Assembly (NCBI RefSeq): GCF_019312595.1 | Contig: NZ_JAHWDQ010000007.1 | Location: forward strand, 62,001-126,000 | Source of the DNA: Zhongshania aquimaris | Lineage (GTDB): Bacteria > Pseudomonadota > Gammaproteobacteria > Pseudomonadales > Spongiibacteraceae | Direction of reading: 5' to 3' | DNA: 64,000 nucleotides | In this document: piece by piece, positions 43,300 to 53,600 of the stretch | Layout of the letters: each line of letters starts with the position of its first letter | Position numbering within the stretch: position 1 is the first letter of the stretch | Notes under the pieces: model-generated | The model's input: only the letters and a program-made list of their open reading frames with translations | What the model was told of the DNA's origin: nothing | The model's database searches: none | Position numbers and translations under genes: made by a program

Positions 43300-44289
43300 T
43301 TATTTATTAACGTCTACCACCACGCGTCCGCGCAAAGTACCTTCCATCATCTGTGTTGCAACACCAACCGCTTCAGACAAACTGATATCCTTAGCAATCA
43401 ATTCCAACACCTTCACATCTAAATCCCGGGCCAAACGCTCCCATGCAACCAAGCGCGACGCCTTGGGCGCCATAACGCTGTCGATACCCAGCAGTGAAAC
43501 ACCGCGTAAGATAAAGGGCATAACCGTACCAGGTAGATCAAAACCCTGGGCCAAACCGCAAGCTGCAACAGCGCCGCCGTAACGGGTTTGCGCGCAGGCA
43601 TTTACCAGCGTTTGACTGCCGGCCGCATCAACAACACCCGCCCAACGCTCTTTCTGTAATGGCTTGCCACGCTCGCCCAACTCAGCGCGGTCGATAACCG
43701 ACGTTGCGCCCAGCTGCTTCAAATACTCGGTTTCGCTGGCTTTACCCGTTGCCGCCACAACATTAAATCCAGCCTTGGCCAACAGGGCGATTGCAACACT
43801 GCCAACACCGCCAGTTGCCGCCGTTACCAATACTTCGCCCTGCTCCGGTTTAACGCCGTGCTTAATTAGGGCCTCAACGCACAGGCTAGCTGTGTAACCA
43901 GCGGTACCAATCGCCATCGCTTGACGAGTGGTAAATGCCGCTGGCAAAGCCACTAACCAATCACCATTCAAACGCGCTTTCTGCGCCAAGCCACCCCAGT
44001 GACCTTCCCCAACCCCCCAGCCATTGAGGACAACTTTATCGCCCACTTTGTAATCTGTGTGGCTGCTTTCCGTCACCACACCGGCCAAGTCGATACCGGG
44101 CACCATGGGGAACTTACGCACAACAGGTGAGCTTCCGGTGATTGCCAAACCATCTTTAAAGTTCATTGTGGAATATTCCACATCGATGGTGACATTGCCT
44201 TCGGGCAATTGCGCCTCGTCAATTTGCGCAACCGCAACCGTCTGACCGTTGTCGTCTTTGTTAATCAGGATTCCAGAAAACATAAGCAT
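43300..44289 (-). CDS. acuI: AcuI/YhdH-family zinc-independent enoyl-CoA (acrylyl-CoA) reductase
   Basis: A 329-residue medium-chain dehydrogenase of the AcuI/YhdH group. It has no Zn-binding Cys cluster. YSTMNFKDGLAITG and FPMVPGIDLAGVV are group signatures, and the NADPH-binding motif is AATGGVGSVAI. AcuI reduces acryloyl-CoA to propionyl-CoA, and relatives reduce other short 2-enoyl-CoAs. Its place before the hydratase and ligase genes suggests removal of a short or reactive enoyl-CoA made by the pathway, or reduction of a pathway double bond. ATGs at 44289 and 44283 are both possible starts. A perfect 15-bp palindrome lies about 97 bp upstream. Confidence 0.92.
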   Translation of the reverse strand: MLMFSGILINKDDNGQTVAVAQIDEAQLPEGNVTIDVEYSTMNFKDGLAITGSSPVVRKFPMVPGIDLAGVVTESSHTDYKVGDKVVLNGWGVGEGHWGGLAQKARLNGDWLVALPAAFTTRQAMAIGTAGYTASLCVEALIKHGVKPEQGEVLVTAATGGVGSVAIALLAKAGFNVVAATGKASETEYLKQLGATSVIDRAELGERGKPLQKERWAGVVDAAGSQTLVNACAQTRYGGAVAACGLAQGFDLPGTVMPFILRGVSLLGIDSVMAPKASRLVAWERLARDLDVKVLELIAKDISLSEAVGVATQMMEGTLRGRVVVDVNK

Positions 44290-44385
44290 CTACTCGCTGT
44301 TAATTAAATGAAAATTACAGAGCCTCATAGCGGGCTCCCAATGTATTGCCTTCGTTGAGGCGCATACAGACAGCGACTTATTGCG

Positions 44386-44400
44386 GACAATAATATTGTC
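44386..44400. promoter_or_regulatory. Perfect 15-bp palindrome upstream of acuI
   Basis: GACAATA and TATTGTC flank a single A. It is intergenic, 97 bp upstream of the first acuI start. Its core ACAAT-N3-ATTGT also occurs at 13372-13384 in the IclR promoter region. Confidence 0.45.
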
Positions 44401-44470
44401 ACAAGCGCCTGCCATCTCCGCACCCAATGCGATTCCATAAACATTCTACGCAATCACTTGGCAACGCTAT

Positions 44471-45484
44471 TTACTGCTCTTGCAAAAAGCCCCGCGCTAC
44501 CGCCTGGGCATATACCGCCTCTCCTCGACCGAGATGCATATTCAGCAAAGCTCGCTTGAGAAAAAGATGACAATCGTGCTCGTCAGCCATCCCAATGCCG
44601 CCGTGAAGTTGCAAAGATTCCTCGGCAACTTTAGCAAAGCTGGTACAGCACAAATACTTGGCCGCCATGGCGCGGGTTTCAGAAAACGGTCGCGCCAGGG
44701 CATCAAATAACATGGCTTCTGAGGCGACAATTTGCACCTTTAAATCAGCACAGCGATGCTTCAAAGCTTGAAACATTGCCAGTGGTCGGCGAAATTGCAC
44801 GCGGGTATTCAAATGCTCGATGGTCATCTCAAGCAATTCTGAAGCGGCACCAATACTGTCGGCTGCCAAACTAATATCACGTCGCGCTAGCAGGGCTGAA
44901 ACAAGTTGCTGAGCCTGCTCGCCCTCAGCCACTATTGTTTGTTCTTTAAGGCTAAGGTTCTGCAGATCGACATCAAACAAAGTTCGCGTCACATCTCGCG
45001 TCGAGCGCTCAACACACTTAAGACCTGGCTGATCCAAGCTCGCCAAAAACAGCAATTGCTGGTCTTCTGTCCATAGCAAAGCCTGAGTAGCCTGCCCCGC
45101 CCCCGGCAACGCAATAGCGTAACCATTTAGGCTTGCGTCATTTAATCTGATCGATGAATTGGCAAACGGCAGGCTCAGCAATTCACCGCTGAGTGCCTGC
45201 ATTAGATGATCAGCTTTATCACTTAAATTTGAATCACACAGCGCCTCAATACTGAGTAGCGCCGATGACAAGGGCGCCGCGCACAGGCCGCGCCCTAATT
45301 CAATATTCACCACCGAGGATGCAGCAACACCCATATCTAAACCGTCGAGTGACTCCGGGATAGAGACCATCAGCCAGCCTAGTTCAATACCTTGATCCCA
45401 CAGTGATTGCTTCGCGCCATACTGCCCAATTCCGGACACAACCTGACGCACAGAATCACGGAGTTCATTGAGTTCTACACTCAC
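44471..45484 (-). CDS. Acyl-CoA dehydrogenase, short subunit of a probable heteromer
   Basis: A 337-residue acyl-CoA dehydrogenase-fold protein, shorter than the usual 380-400. The N-terminal and middle domains are reduced and divergent: the usual FAD-binding TEPxAGSD segment is not recognisable. The C-terminal helical domain is clear (RRPLAMFQALKHRCADL and LQLHGGIGM). The GTG start has GGAG eight bases upstream and begins three bases after the stop of the longer subunit gene. Paired genes like this encode alpha2beta2 acyl-CoA dehydrogenases for steroid side chains in actinobacteria and proteobacteria, where each subunit supplies part of the FAD site. The same arrangement is inferred here. 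Confidence 0.9.
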   Translation of the reverse strand: MSVELNELRDSVRQVVSGIGQYGAKQSLWDQGIELGWLMVSIPESLDGLDMGVAASSVVNIELGRGLCAAPLSSALLSIEALCDSNLSDKADHLMQALSGELLSLPFANSSIRLNDASLNGYAIALPGAGQATQALLWTEDQQLLFLASLDQPGLKCVERSTRDVTRTLFDVDLQNLSLKEQTIVAEGEQAQQLVSALLARRDISLAADSIGAASELLEMTIEHLNTRVQFRRPLAMFQALKHRCADLKVQIVASEAMLFDALARPFSETRAMAAKYLCCTSFAKVAEESLQLHGGIGMADEHDCHLFLKRALLNMHLGRGEAVYAQAVARGFLQEQ

Positions 45485-45487
45485 AAT

Positions 45488-46681
45488 TTATTCTCCGAGC
45501 TGCCAGCTTTTCGGTTCACGGGGCATACCCAACATACGCTCTGCAATAATATTTCTTTGCACCTCGTTGCTGCCACCCGCAATAGACCAATTGTAGGAAT
45601 TCATATAATCCAGCGTCCAATCACCGGTTTCCTGCGTCGCGCCGCGCATAAACCCGGAATCTCCCTGCCCGTCCAGACCACCCACCCGCACACCCAAGGC
45701 AACAAATTCACGCAGCACCTGGGCGTAATAAAGTTTTACAATTGACGCGTCGCCCACCTGTTCGGTGCCGTTGATACGCTTTTGTAAGTACTGATCGGCC
45801 AATGCACAGGCGGCGTCAACCTTGGGTATCAAGCAACCCAGATCAGCTAAGGCAACTGGGTCGCTCAAGCGACCATTGGATTTGAGCGTACCCACCAAAA
45901 TATTCAGGCCGTAACGCATACGCTGGGTCAGCTCGACCAGTGTTAAGCCGCGCTCCGATGCCAGCGTTGCCTGCGCAACAGCCCAGCCAGCGCCTTCATC
46001 GCCAACACGGTCTGCGACATCCACTTCAACATCATCAAAGAAGATTTCGGCAAACTCATCATCACCGGTGATTTGCGAGATCGGCCTAACCGACACCCCT
46101 GGCGATTTCATATCAAGCAGTAAATAGGTGAGTCCGGCCTGCGGCGGCCCAGACGAATCAGTGCGCGCCAACAGCAAACAGTGATCTGCATACTGGGCCA
46201 TGGTAGACCAGGTTTTCTGACCATTAATAATATATTTATCGCCCTTGCGAACCGCGCGGGTTTTGAGCGAGGCCAAATCCGAACCGGCATTAGGCTCAGA
46301 AAAACCCTGACACCATATCTCGCCCTTGAGAATACCCGGCAGATATTTTTGCCTTTGTTCTTCGCTGCCGCATTCAAACAGCGTGCAGGCCGCGTGGTAC
46401 AAAGCAACAAAGTACAGAATCAAGCGCGGCGCATCAGCGCGAGCGACCTCTTCAAATATCACTTTTTGCTCGGCCAAGGACCGTCCGCCACCAGGCCAAC
46501 CTTCCGGCCAATGGGGGGTGGCATAACCCGCTTCCACTAACTTTGTGAACCACGCTTTTTGCAGTTCAACAAAATCGCCCTGCTCGGCATTGGTCAGGGC
46601 GGGCCGCCAAGCATTAGGTACATTGCTCGCCAACCAGCTGCCCACTTGCCGACGAAATTGTTCTAACTCGATTTGGGTCAT
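45488..46681 (-). CDS. Acyl-CoA dehydrogenase, long subunit
   Basis: A 397-residue acyl-CoA dehydrogenase. FSEPNAGSDLASLKTRAV and INGQKTWST form the FAD/substrate-binding domain, and the C-terminus has YNWSIAGGSNEVQRNIIAERMLG with the expected nucleotide-binding residues. GWPGGGRSLAEQKVIFEE at the N-terminus is common in the FadE-type subunits that work with a shorter partner. It oxidises an acyl-CoA to a 2-enoyl-CoA, which the MaoC-type hydratases could take up. The electron acceptor would be ETF, which is not encoded here. ATG with GAGG upstream; the Rieske ferredoxin gene ends 35 bp before it. Confidence 0.94.
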   Translation of the reverse strand: MTQIELEQFRRQVGSWLASNVPNAWRPALTNAEQGDFVELQKAWFTKLVEAGYATPHWPEGWPGGGRSLAEQKVIFEEVARADAPRLILYFVALYHAACTLFECGSEEQRQKYLPGILKGEIWCQGFSEPNAGSDLASLKTRAVRKGDKYIINGQKTWSTMAQYADHCLLLARTDSSGPPQAGLTYLLLDMKSPGVSVRPISQITGDDEFAEIFFDDVEVDVADRVGDEGAGWAVAQATLASERGLTLVELTQRMRYGLNILVGTLKSNGRLSDPVALADLGCLIPKVDAACALADQYLQKRINGTEQVGDASIVKLYYAQVLREFVALGVRVGGLDGQGDSGFMRGATQETGDWTLDYMNSYNWSIAGGSNEVQRNIIAERMLGMPREPKSWQLGE

Positions 46682-46716
46682 CTAGCCTCTAAACCTTTTA
46701 ATTCTGACGTACGCGT

Positions 46717-47028
46717 TTAAACCTTGACCTCAATCCAGCCGTCCACCACCCGCACCTCATAGGTTGGAATTGGCTTAGTTGCTGGCAAATTGAGCGCCTC
46801 GCCAGTTTCCAAATTAAACTTGGCGCCGTGCACTGGACAGGTAATGGCGCAATTGCGCACCCGACCACTTAACAAGGGCTTTCTTTGGTGAGAACAAAAA
46901 TTCGACACTGCGAACAGGCGATCTTTAATATTGCAAACCAAAATCCACGTGTCGTTGATCTTGGCCGCCTTTTTTCCACCAACTGGCACGTCTTCCAGCT
47001 TGCAAAATTGAGTATAAGTATTCGACAC
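46717..47028 (-). CDS. Rieske-type [2Fe-2S] ferredoxin
   Basis: A 103-residue stand-alone Rieske ferredoxin. Ligands C45-S-H47 and C64-P-V-H67 are 16 residues apart, as in NirD/BphF-type proteins. It probably passes electrons to a Rieske oxygenase, most simply the one encoded upstream at 47291-48694, although a terminator-like hairpin lies between them. The start is a GTG with GAGG nine bases upstream. The acyl-CoA dehydrogenase pair follows on the same strand. Confidence 0.92.
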   Translation of the reverse strand: MSNTYTQFCKLEDVPVGGKKAAKINDTWILVCNIKDRLFAVSNFCSHQRKPLLSGRVRNCAITCPVHGAKFNLETGEALNLPATKPIPTYEVRVVDGWIEVKV

Positions 47029-47170
47029 TGTTGATTACCTCTGTTTTTCATAGTAACTGTCTTGGGAGAAAAATGGAATCCCAAAGTAGAGTCTGGTGAT
47101 GTTTCATCATTGCCGCTGTTGCGCCTGAGAAAACGTCAACAGACCCTCGCATTTCTTGGATGTAATAACG

Positions 47171-47194
47171 CAAAAAGCCGTCACTGAGGACGGC
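47171..47194 (-). terminator. Rho-independent terminator
   Basis: On the minus strand GCCGTC and GACGGC (47177-47194) pair around a 6-base loop and are followed by TTTTTG. It lies about 97 bp past the stop of the Rieske oxygenase gene and ends its transcript before the Rieske ferredoxin gene. Confidence 0.8.
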
Positions 47195-47290
47195 CAGAAT
47201 TGAACAAGCTGCCACTGCAAAGGCCGCTGCTTAACCCTATTTTGGTGTTCTGCTTAGCCGCGCAAAACACCGCAACAGAGCGCTTTAGCC

Positions 47291-48694
47291 TTATTTACCA
47301 GAAACGTATTTGTCGATGGCCTGCTCAAAATGACGAACTCGAATTTCCTGATAATTGCCAAGCGTAAGGCCTTTCTTGGCACTGGCCTCTACGCCCTGCT
47401 GCTGCAAAAGTAAGTTTTCTGTGTCTTGATCCAGAATCACACCGAAGCCATCATCCATGCCTTCAGCATCGACAAAGGACTGATCATCCGCCATATGTTG
47501 CTGCTCTGCGGGCTCGGGACGCTCACCGGATTTTGGCAGCGGACGCAGGAAGAATACTTCGTACAAGGTTTTGCGGTGATCATCGGCCACCGGGCGGAAG
47601 CGATACACCATGGGCAGTGAAATACCCGCGAACATGAACATATTTGGGAATACCGTGTAAGAGAAGCAGTCCAGCAATTCTGAGTCCGACACATGACTCA
47701 AATCACTATCAGACGCCTCTTCAAACATACCGCGGAACATGTTAGCCATCGCCGCCCGCGCCGTGTCATTCTCGCCCAATTGCTGCGACGTGCTGACACC
47801 GCCAGAGTCGCCGATAGTGAACTGGTCAAATATTTCCTGCTCGGTGTACTGTCCTGCCAAATGCGGGCTGATTACACCCAGCGGTGAGATAAAGCGGTCG
47901 ACATGCTCACCGTAAAAATCGTACTGCGAATTGGCGTCGGCATTAGAAACCGCCACTTGGGGATGGGTTTCAATAACATGGTAGGCCTCCATAAAGGCCT
48001 CCATAGTTAATTTCCAGTTTGCCGGAATGATCTTGGAAACATGGCAGTGAACATAGCGATCTTCTAATTTCCAAGCACTCAGATGCGACATAAATTCGTC
48101 GCCCAAATACGTTTCAAGCGCTGGCGCATCGTGATCCATATTGATAAATACGAAACCCGCCAATATTTGCACCTTGGCCTGCGGCAGTGAAAACTCCTCT
48201 GCTTTGACATGGGGAAAATCCCATTCGCACTGGGCTTTTTTCAAACTGCCATCTAAATTCCAAGTCCAGCCGTGGAAGGAACACTTAAATTCACTTGTGC
48301 AACCATCGGTGCCGGACGCCCGCAATTTAGTACCGCGATGCAAACAGGCATTGTAGTATGCGCGCACCTCATTTTCGGCAACCCGGGTAATGATGAAAGA
48401 TTTACGACCTATATCGTAAACATAGTAATCGCCCACCTCCGGGATATGTTCTTCGCGGCAGGTAAACTGCCACGTCCGCGTCCACAGGTTTTGGTACTCC
48501 TGACGCGCGAAATCTTCCTCGTAATAGCGCTCAGTGGGAATGTCCTCATCACCTAAAAACTGATAGGACTCCGAGCGCACCCAGCCCGGTGCAGCAACGC
48601 TATCTTTAGCGATAATATCCTGGGTTGACGGCGCATTTGGGCAGCGCGCTTCGCCTTTTGCCATATTCATTTTTTCAGCTGTTTGTGCAGTCAT
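47291..48694 (-). CDS. Rieske non-heme iron oxygenase, alpha subunit
   Basis: A 467-residue ring-hydroxylating oxygenase. The Rieske cluster uses C117-L-H119 and C138-S-F-H141. The catalytic domain begins with NWKLTMEAFMEAYHVIETHPQ, which holds the mononuclear iron His residues. No small subunit gene is adjacent. It probably hydroxylates a ring of the pathway substrate; it is a distinct subfamily from the oxygenase at 1325-2761. The ATG has GGAGA upstream. The amidohydrolase gene ends 36 bp before it, suggesting co-transcription, and a terminator follows it. Confidence 0.94.
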   Translation of the reverse strand: MTAQTAEKMNMAKGEARCPNAPSTQDIIAKDSVAAPGWVRSESYQFLGDEDIPTERYYEEDFARQEYQNLWTRTWQFTCREEHIPEVGDYYVYDIGRKSFIITRVAENEVRAYYNACLHRGTKLRASGTDGCTSEFKCSFHGWTWNLDGSLKKAQCEWDFPHVKAEEFSLPQAKVQILAGFVFINMDHDAPALETYLGDEFMSHLSAWKLEDRYVHCHVSKIIPANWKLTMEAFMEAYHVIETHPQVAVSNADANSQYDFYGEHVDRFISPLGVISPHLAGQYTEQEIFDQFTIGDSGGVSTSQQLGENDTARAAMANMFRGMFEEASDSDLSHVSDSELLDCFSYTVFPNMFMFAGISLPMVYRFRPVADDHRKTLYEVFFLRPLPKSGERPEPAEQQHMADDQSFVDAEGMDDGFGVILDQDTENLLLQQQGVEASAKKGLTLGNYQEIRVRHFEQAIDKYVSGK

Positions 48695-48730
48695 TATTCA
48701 TATCTCCGAGAGTTCGAAAAGGTGGCGAAC

Positions 48731-49987
48731 TTATTTTGCGGTGGTGTTTTTATGGACCACGCCACCCTTGATAATTAGCTTGAGCTTATTGGCATCGACA
48801 AGCACATCGGTATCGGCCAGTGGATCGCCGTTGACCAGGACCATGTCGGCCAGATAGCCCTCTTTCAACATCCCCAGTTTTTCGTCGCTGCCCATGGTCA
48901 TCATGGCGCCGCCATTGCGGGTTGCGCACACCAAGGCCTGCGCGGGGCTGTAACCAAAGTACTTAACAAAAAAGCCCACATCGCGGGCATTAGTGCCATT
49001 GGGGCTCCAGGCAAAACCGTAGTCACCGCCAATAACGTGCTTGATACCGCGCTCGCGCAGCGCGTTGTGGGTTTGCTGCGACGCGTCTAATAATTTATCG
49101 ATGCCCATCATTCGCGCCACATCAGCGCTTATATAGGGCTCCGCCTCATATAAGAGGGTGTGAAAAAGACTCACCGTAGGCGCGACATAAACCCGATCCC
49201 TGGCCTCTTCAAACATATCCAGGGTTTTTTCGTCACTGAATTCGCAGTGGAACAAGACATCCACACCCGCTCGCAAGCACATCTGAGCACCCGCGACTGA
49301 GCGCACATGGGCGTTTACCTTGCGACCGTAATCGTGGGCGGTATCCACTGCCATACGCACTTCGTCATAGGTCATCGGCGTAGTGTGAGCCGGTGTTCCG
49401 GGGTAGAAAGGATCGCCAGACACATCGAGCTTGATATTGTCGCAACCTTCGCGGCAGGCAATACGCACGGCTTTGCGCATTTCTTCGGGGCCGTCGACGA
49501 TCATGGCGGGGCCGCCTGGCCGGGGATTGTGCAATTTACTTTCGTCACCCATTGCGCCGGTGACGGAAATTTCCATAGAGCCGGCGCGAATTCTAGGACC
49601 GCGCAAATTCCCCGCGGCAATCTCATTGCGCACCGCCACCGCCAAGCGCAATTTGGCCTCTGATGCACCCCATACGCTGGTAAAACCCTGATCCAACAAG
49701 CGCTCGGCAACGCGCGCTGTCAACAAGGTATGCTCCTCTGGCGGCGGTGTAATCAGGTCTTCGGTCGCGGTCACGTTATCGAAAGACAAATGGCCGTGGC
49801 CCTCGGTCATACCCGGCATTAAGAACATGCCCTGCGCATCGATAAGCTCGCAGCCGTCGGTGGGCAATGTATTTAGCTGTTCAGTAATCGCCTCGATACG
49901 CTCGCCATTGATCAGCACATCGCCCAGCCTGGCTTCGCCACCGGATCCGTCCCAAATCTTCGCCCCTCGAATTATTATTCTGCTCAC
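48731..49987 (-). CDS. Amidohydrolase (imidazolonepropionase/prolidase-like)
   Basis: A 418-residue amidohydrolase-1 family protein. It opens with the beta-sandwich typical of the family (RIIIRGAKIWDGSGG, DVLINGERIEAI), then MLMPGMTEGHGHLSFDN with the metal-binding H-x-H. Further conserved residues are HVRSVAG, LFHCEF and the Asp in HVIGGDYGF. It ends with GYLADMVLVNGDPLADTDVL, the second half of the sandwich. These enzymes hydrolyse amide, lactam or ester-like bonds; the substrate is unknown. I prefer the GTG at 49987, which follows AGAGG, to an in-frame TTG five codons earlier. It is divergent from the VOC gene at 50182. Confidence 0.9.
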   Translation of the reverse strand: MSRIIIRGAKIWDGSGGEARLGDVLINGERIEAITEQLNTLPTDGCELIDAQGMFLMPGMTEGHGHLSFDNVTATEDLITPPPEEHTLLTARVAERLLDQGFTSVWGASEAKLRLAVAVRNEIAAGNLRGPRIRAGSMEISVTGAMGDESKLHNPRPGGPAMIVDGPEEMRKAVRIACREGCDNIKLDVSGDPFYPGTPAHTTPMTYDEVRMAVDTAHDYGRKVNAHVRSVAGAQMCLRAGVDVLFHCEFSDEKTLDMFEEARDRVYVAPTVSLFHTLLYEAEPYISADVARMMGIDKLLDASQQTHNALRERGIKHVIGGDYGFAWSPNGTNARDVGFFVKYFGYSPAQALVCATRNGGAMMTMGSDEKLGMLKEGYLADMVLVNGDPLADTDVLVDANKLKLIIKGGVVHKNTTAK

Positions 49988-50181
49988 TGCTCCTCTCCCC
50001 AACTTTCAACCGCCCCAACAAAGGCAAATTATTACGGGTTTTATTATGCCCCCAGCGGCATACCGCCAAAATGACCAAGACAGAACAGCAACTTGCCTAC
50101 CCCCGCCAGCAGTCTTACCGCCTTGTGTGTCTGTGAGTACACTTGCCGTCAGGCTTTAGAGAGCAGCTCAGGAGAAAAATA

Positions 50182-50664
50182 ATGATTAGAGGCATTCACC
50201 ACGTAGCAATCCATGTTCACGACATGGCACGCATGATCCGCTTTTACAAGGAAGCCTTTGGCTTTGAGGTGGTCGGCGAGCCATTTGCATGGGAAAACGA
50301 CGACTTTATCGACCGCATTGTATCGGTAAAAGGCTCTGCGTCTAAAGGTGCCATGTTACGGGCGGGCAGCTGTTATATCGAAATGTTTCAATACAGCGCC
50401 CCCAAGCCCAATAATACCGAAGGCCTTGATCCCTTCGACAAGGGCTACACCCACTTTTGCGTTGATGTCGTTGGCATTGAGGAAGAAATACCGCGCCTGC
50501 GCAGCGTCGGCATGACCTTTCCCGAAGATGCGCCCATCGATGTTGGCCATGTAAAAACCCTCTATGGTCGCGACCCCGAGGGCAATCTGATAGAAATTCA
50601 GGAAACCATCGACACGCAATGTGATTTCCCCCTGGACCGTTTACCCCCTATTGCCAAGAAGTAG
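50182..50664 (+). CDS. VOC-superfamily (glyoxalase/epimerase-like) protein
   Basis: A 160-residue vicinal-oxygen-chelate protein. IRGIHHVAIHVHDMARMIRFY at the N-terminus, YIEMFQYSAP mid-sequence, THFCVDV and the final DPEGNLIEIQE give the paired beta-alpha-beta-beta-beta modules and metal ligands (His, Glu, His, Glu). It could be an epimerase, isomerase or extradiol-type lyase for a pathway intermediate; the methylmalonyl-CoA epimerase branch is one option. The ATG at 50182 follows AGGAG seven bases upstream. The stop is nine bases before the next gene, so the two are an operon. Confidence 0.9.
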   Translation: MIRGIHHVAIHVHDMARMIRFYKEAFGFEVVGEPFAWENDDFIDRIVSVKGSASKGAMLRAGSCYIEMFQYSAPKPNNTEGLDPFDKGYTHFCVDVVGIEEEIPRLRSVGMTFPEDAPIDVGHVKTLYGRDPEGNLIEIQETIDTQCDFPLDRLPPIAKK

Positions 50665-50673
50665 ATCAGCACA

Positions 50674-53600
50674 ATGAATAATCCCCCAGTAAGTCTGGAC
50701 GACAAGTACCTGCAGCAGGGCGGTCGTGTTTTTATGAATGCCAATCAGGCATTGGTGCGCCTGCCCCTCGACCAGGCGCGTCGCGATCGTGCCAATGGCT
50801 TGAACACCGGCGGATTTATCTCCGGTTACCGGGGCTCACCACTGGGGGTGTACGACTCGGCATTGTGGGGCGCTCAGGCATTACTGGACGAGCACCACAT
50901 TCGCTTTCAGGCGGGCTTAAACGAAGAGCTAGCGATTAGCGCCATTCGCGGCACCCAGGAACTGCATTGGTTTGGAGAATCCGCATACGACGGCGTTTTC
51001 GGGCTCTGGTACGGCAAAGGCATTGGCGTTGACCGCGCCTGCGAGTCAATGAAACTGGGCAATCTTGAGGGCGCCGCGGCCAAAGGCGGTTTTCTTATCG
51101 TTGCCGGCGACGACCACGGCGGCAAATCCTCTGACAGCGCACACCAGTCAGAAAATACCTTAATGGCCGCGTTTGTTCCCATACTGTACCCGTCAACCAT
51201 CGGCGAGATCATCGAGTTTGGCTTGTTCGGCTGGGCTATGTCGCGGTTTAGCGGCTGCTATGTGGGCCTCAAAACCATCACCGACACCTTGGATCTATCA
51301 GCCTGTGTAGAACTGCCCGATCCATATCGCGCCTATACAAGCCCTGATGATGCGTTCATTCCGCCGGAGGGTTTGAATCTACGCCCCAATTTGCCGCCCT
51401 TGGTAGAAGAGCAATGGCTGGTTAATTATCGACTGCCCGCCGCCACCGCCTTTGCCCGCGCCAATGGAATTGACCGCGTTATTATCGACGGCGAGCGCAG
51501 CAAACTTGCGATTGTGACCGCAGGCAAGGCCTATCTCGATGTGCGTCAAGCACTGCAGGATTTAGGACTTGGCGAAGAGCGCTGCCGCCAGCTCGGTATC
51601 AGCTTGTACAAACCAGGGTTAATCTGGCCAATGGATCCACAGGGACTCTGCCACTTCGCCAGCGGCAGCCAAGCCGTACTAGTGGTAGAAGAAAAACGGC
51701 CGGTGATGGAAGACCAAATTGCCCGCCATTTGTATTCCCTCGATAGCGCGCAAAGACCACAAATTGCGGGTAAACAGGATTTACACGGCAAACCTCTGCT
51801 ATCGGCTGCCGGTGAGCTGGATGCCGGCGCGGTGCGTCGTGCCATCACCCACGTGCTCAGCCAGTTATCGCTGCTTGATGACGATATCCAATCCCGGGTC
51901 GCACACTTCTGCGCCCTGGAATCACAAAGTGCCACGCTCACCGCCAGCGTGACTCGCCCCGCGTATTTCTGCTCGGGCTGCCCGCACAACACCAGCACCA
52001 AATTACCAGAAGGTTCTAAAGCAATGGGGGGCATTGGCTGTCATGGACTTGCTGCGGTAGTGATGGACAGAGACACCATGCAGTTCATGCCAATGGGACA
52101 CGAAGGTTCACCGTGGAATGCGGTGAGTCACTTTGTCGACACCCCCCATATGTTTCAAAACATGGGCGATGGCACCTATTCCCACTCGGGCATTTTGGCG
52201 ATACGGTCAGCGGTCGCCAATAAAACCAATATCACCTATAAAGTGCTGTACAACGATGCGGTGGCGATGACCGGCGGCCAGCCAGTAGAGCAACAAATTA
52301 CGCCGCTAGATATGGTTCGGCAATTGCTCGCCGAAGGCGCTCGCCCGGTACATCTGGTGTCCGACAATCCCGAACAATTTGCCGATATCAAACTCCCCGC
52401 CAACGCCAGCCTGCATCACCGCGACGAAATGGATCAGCTTCAGCGGCAGCTGCGTGAAATCAAGGGCGTTTCTGCCATTGTGTACGAACAAACCTGCGCC
52501 ACTGAAAAACGCCGTCGCCGCAAACGCGGATTGATGGACGACCCACAAAAGCGTTTGTTTATAAACCCCGATGTCTGTGAAGGTTGCAGCGATTGTTCGG
52601 TGCAATCCAATTGCATCAGTATTCTGCCGCTAGAAACCGAATTCGGCCGCAAGCGTAAAATTGACCAATCTACCTGCAATAAGGACTACAGCTGCGCCAA
52701 AGGCTTCTGCCCATCCTTCGTTACTGTTAGCGGCGGCAAGATCGCCAAACAAGCTAGCGCCACCAACGCCACTGCCTTGGAACAACTTATTTCCGAACTC
52801 CCCTCACCCGCAACCGCAGCCTTAAACGCCGAGGGCTACAATATTCTGGTAGCCGGTATTGGTGGCACCGGCGTACTGACCGTGGGCGCACTGCTCGGCA
52901 TGGCCGCTAATTTAGATGGCAAAGCCTGCACCGTACTAGACATGACCGGCATGGCCCAAAAAGGCGGCGCCGTCACCAGCCATATTCGTATCGGCACCAG
53001 TACCGACAGTATTTACAGCTCGCGATTAGTCGAGGGGATGACCCAGCTGATACTGGCCTGCGACATGATTGTGTCTGCCAGTCCGGCGGTATTAAAAACC
53101 GTTAAGCCCGGACATACCGCCGCCATACTGAATAACGACGTCGCCCCTACCGGCGACTTCCAAAGTAATAAATATCTCGACCTTGGCGAGGCGCGATTGC
53201 GCTCAAGCATTATCGACGCCCTGGCCGGCGGCGCTGCATTCGACCTCAATGCCAGCAAACTCGCTACTGCCTTGACCGGCGACAGCATTGGCACCAATTT
53301 ACTGATGCTCGGTTACGCCACACAAAAAGGCTTAATACCTTTATCAATGGATTCGATTCGAGAAGCTATTCGGATTAATGGCAGCTTTGTTGACAGCAAT
53401 TTACACACCTTTGATTTGGGTCGTTTGGTGGCTGAGAATCCGCAAGCGCTCTATGCACAGCTAGCACCGCAGCCAGAAAAAGTCGACTTAAGCTCGCTAG
53501 CAGCCGTCTTAGAAAGCCGCAGCAAGTTGCTGACGCAATACCAAAGTAGCGCGTATGCCGACAGTTATCTGAGCTTTATACAGTCTATCAGCGATACCTT

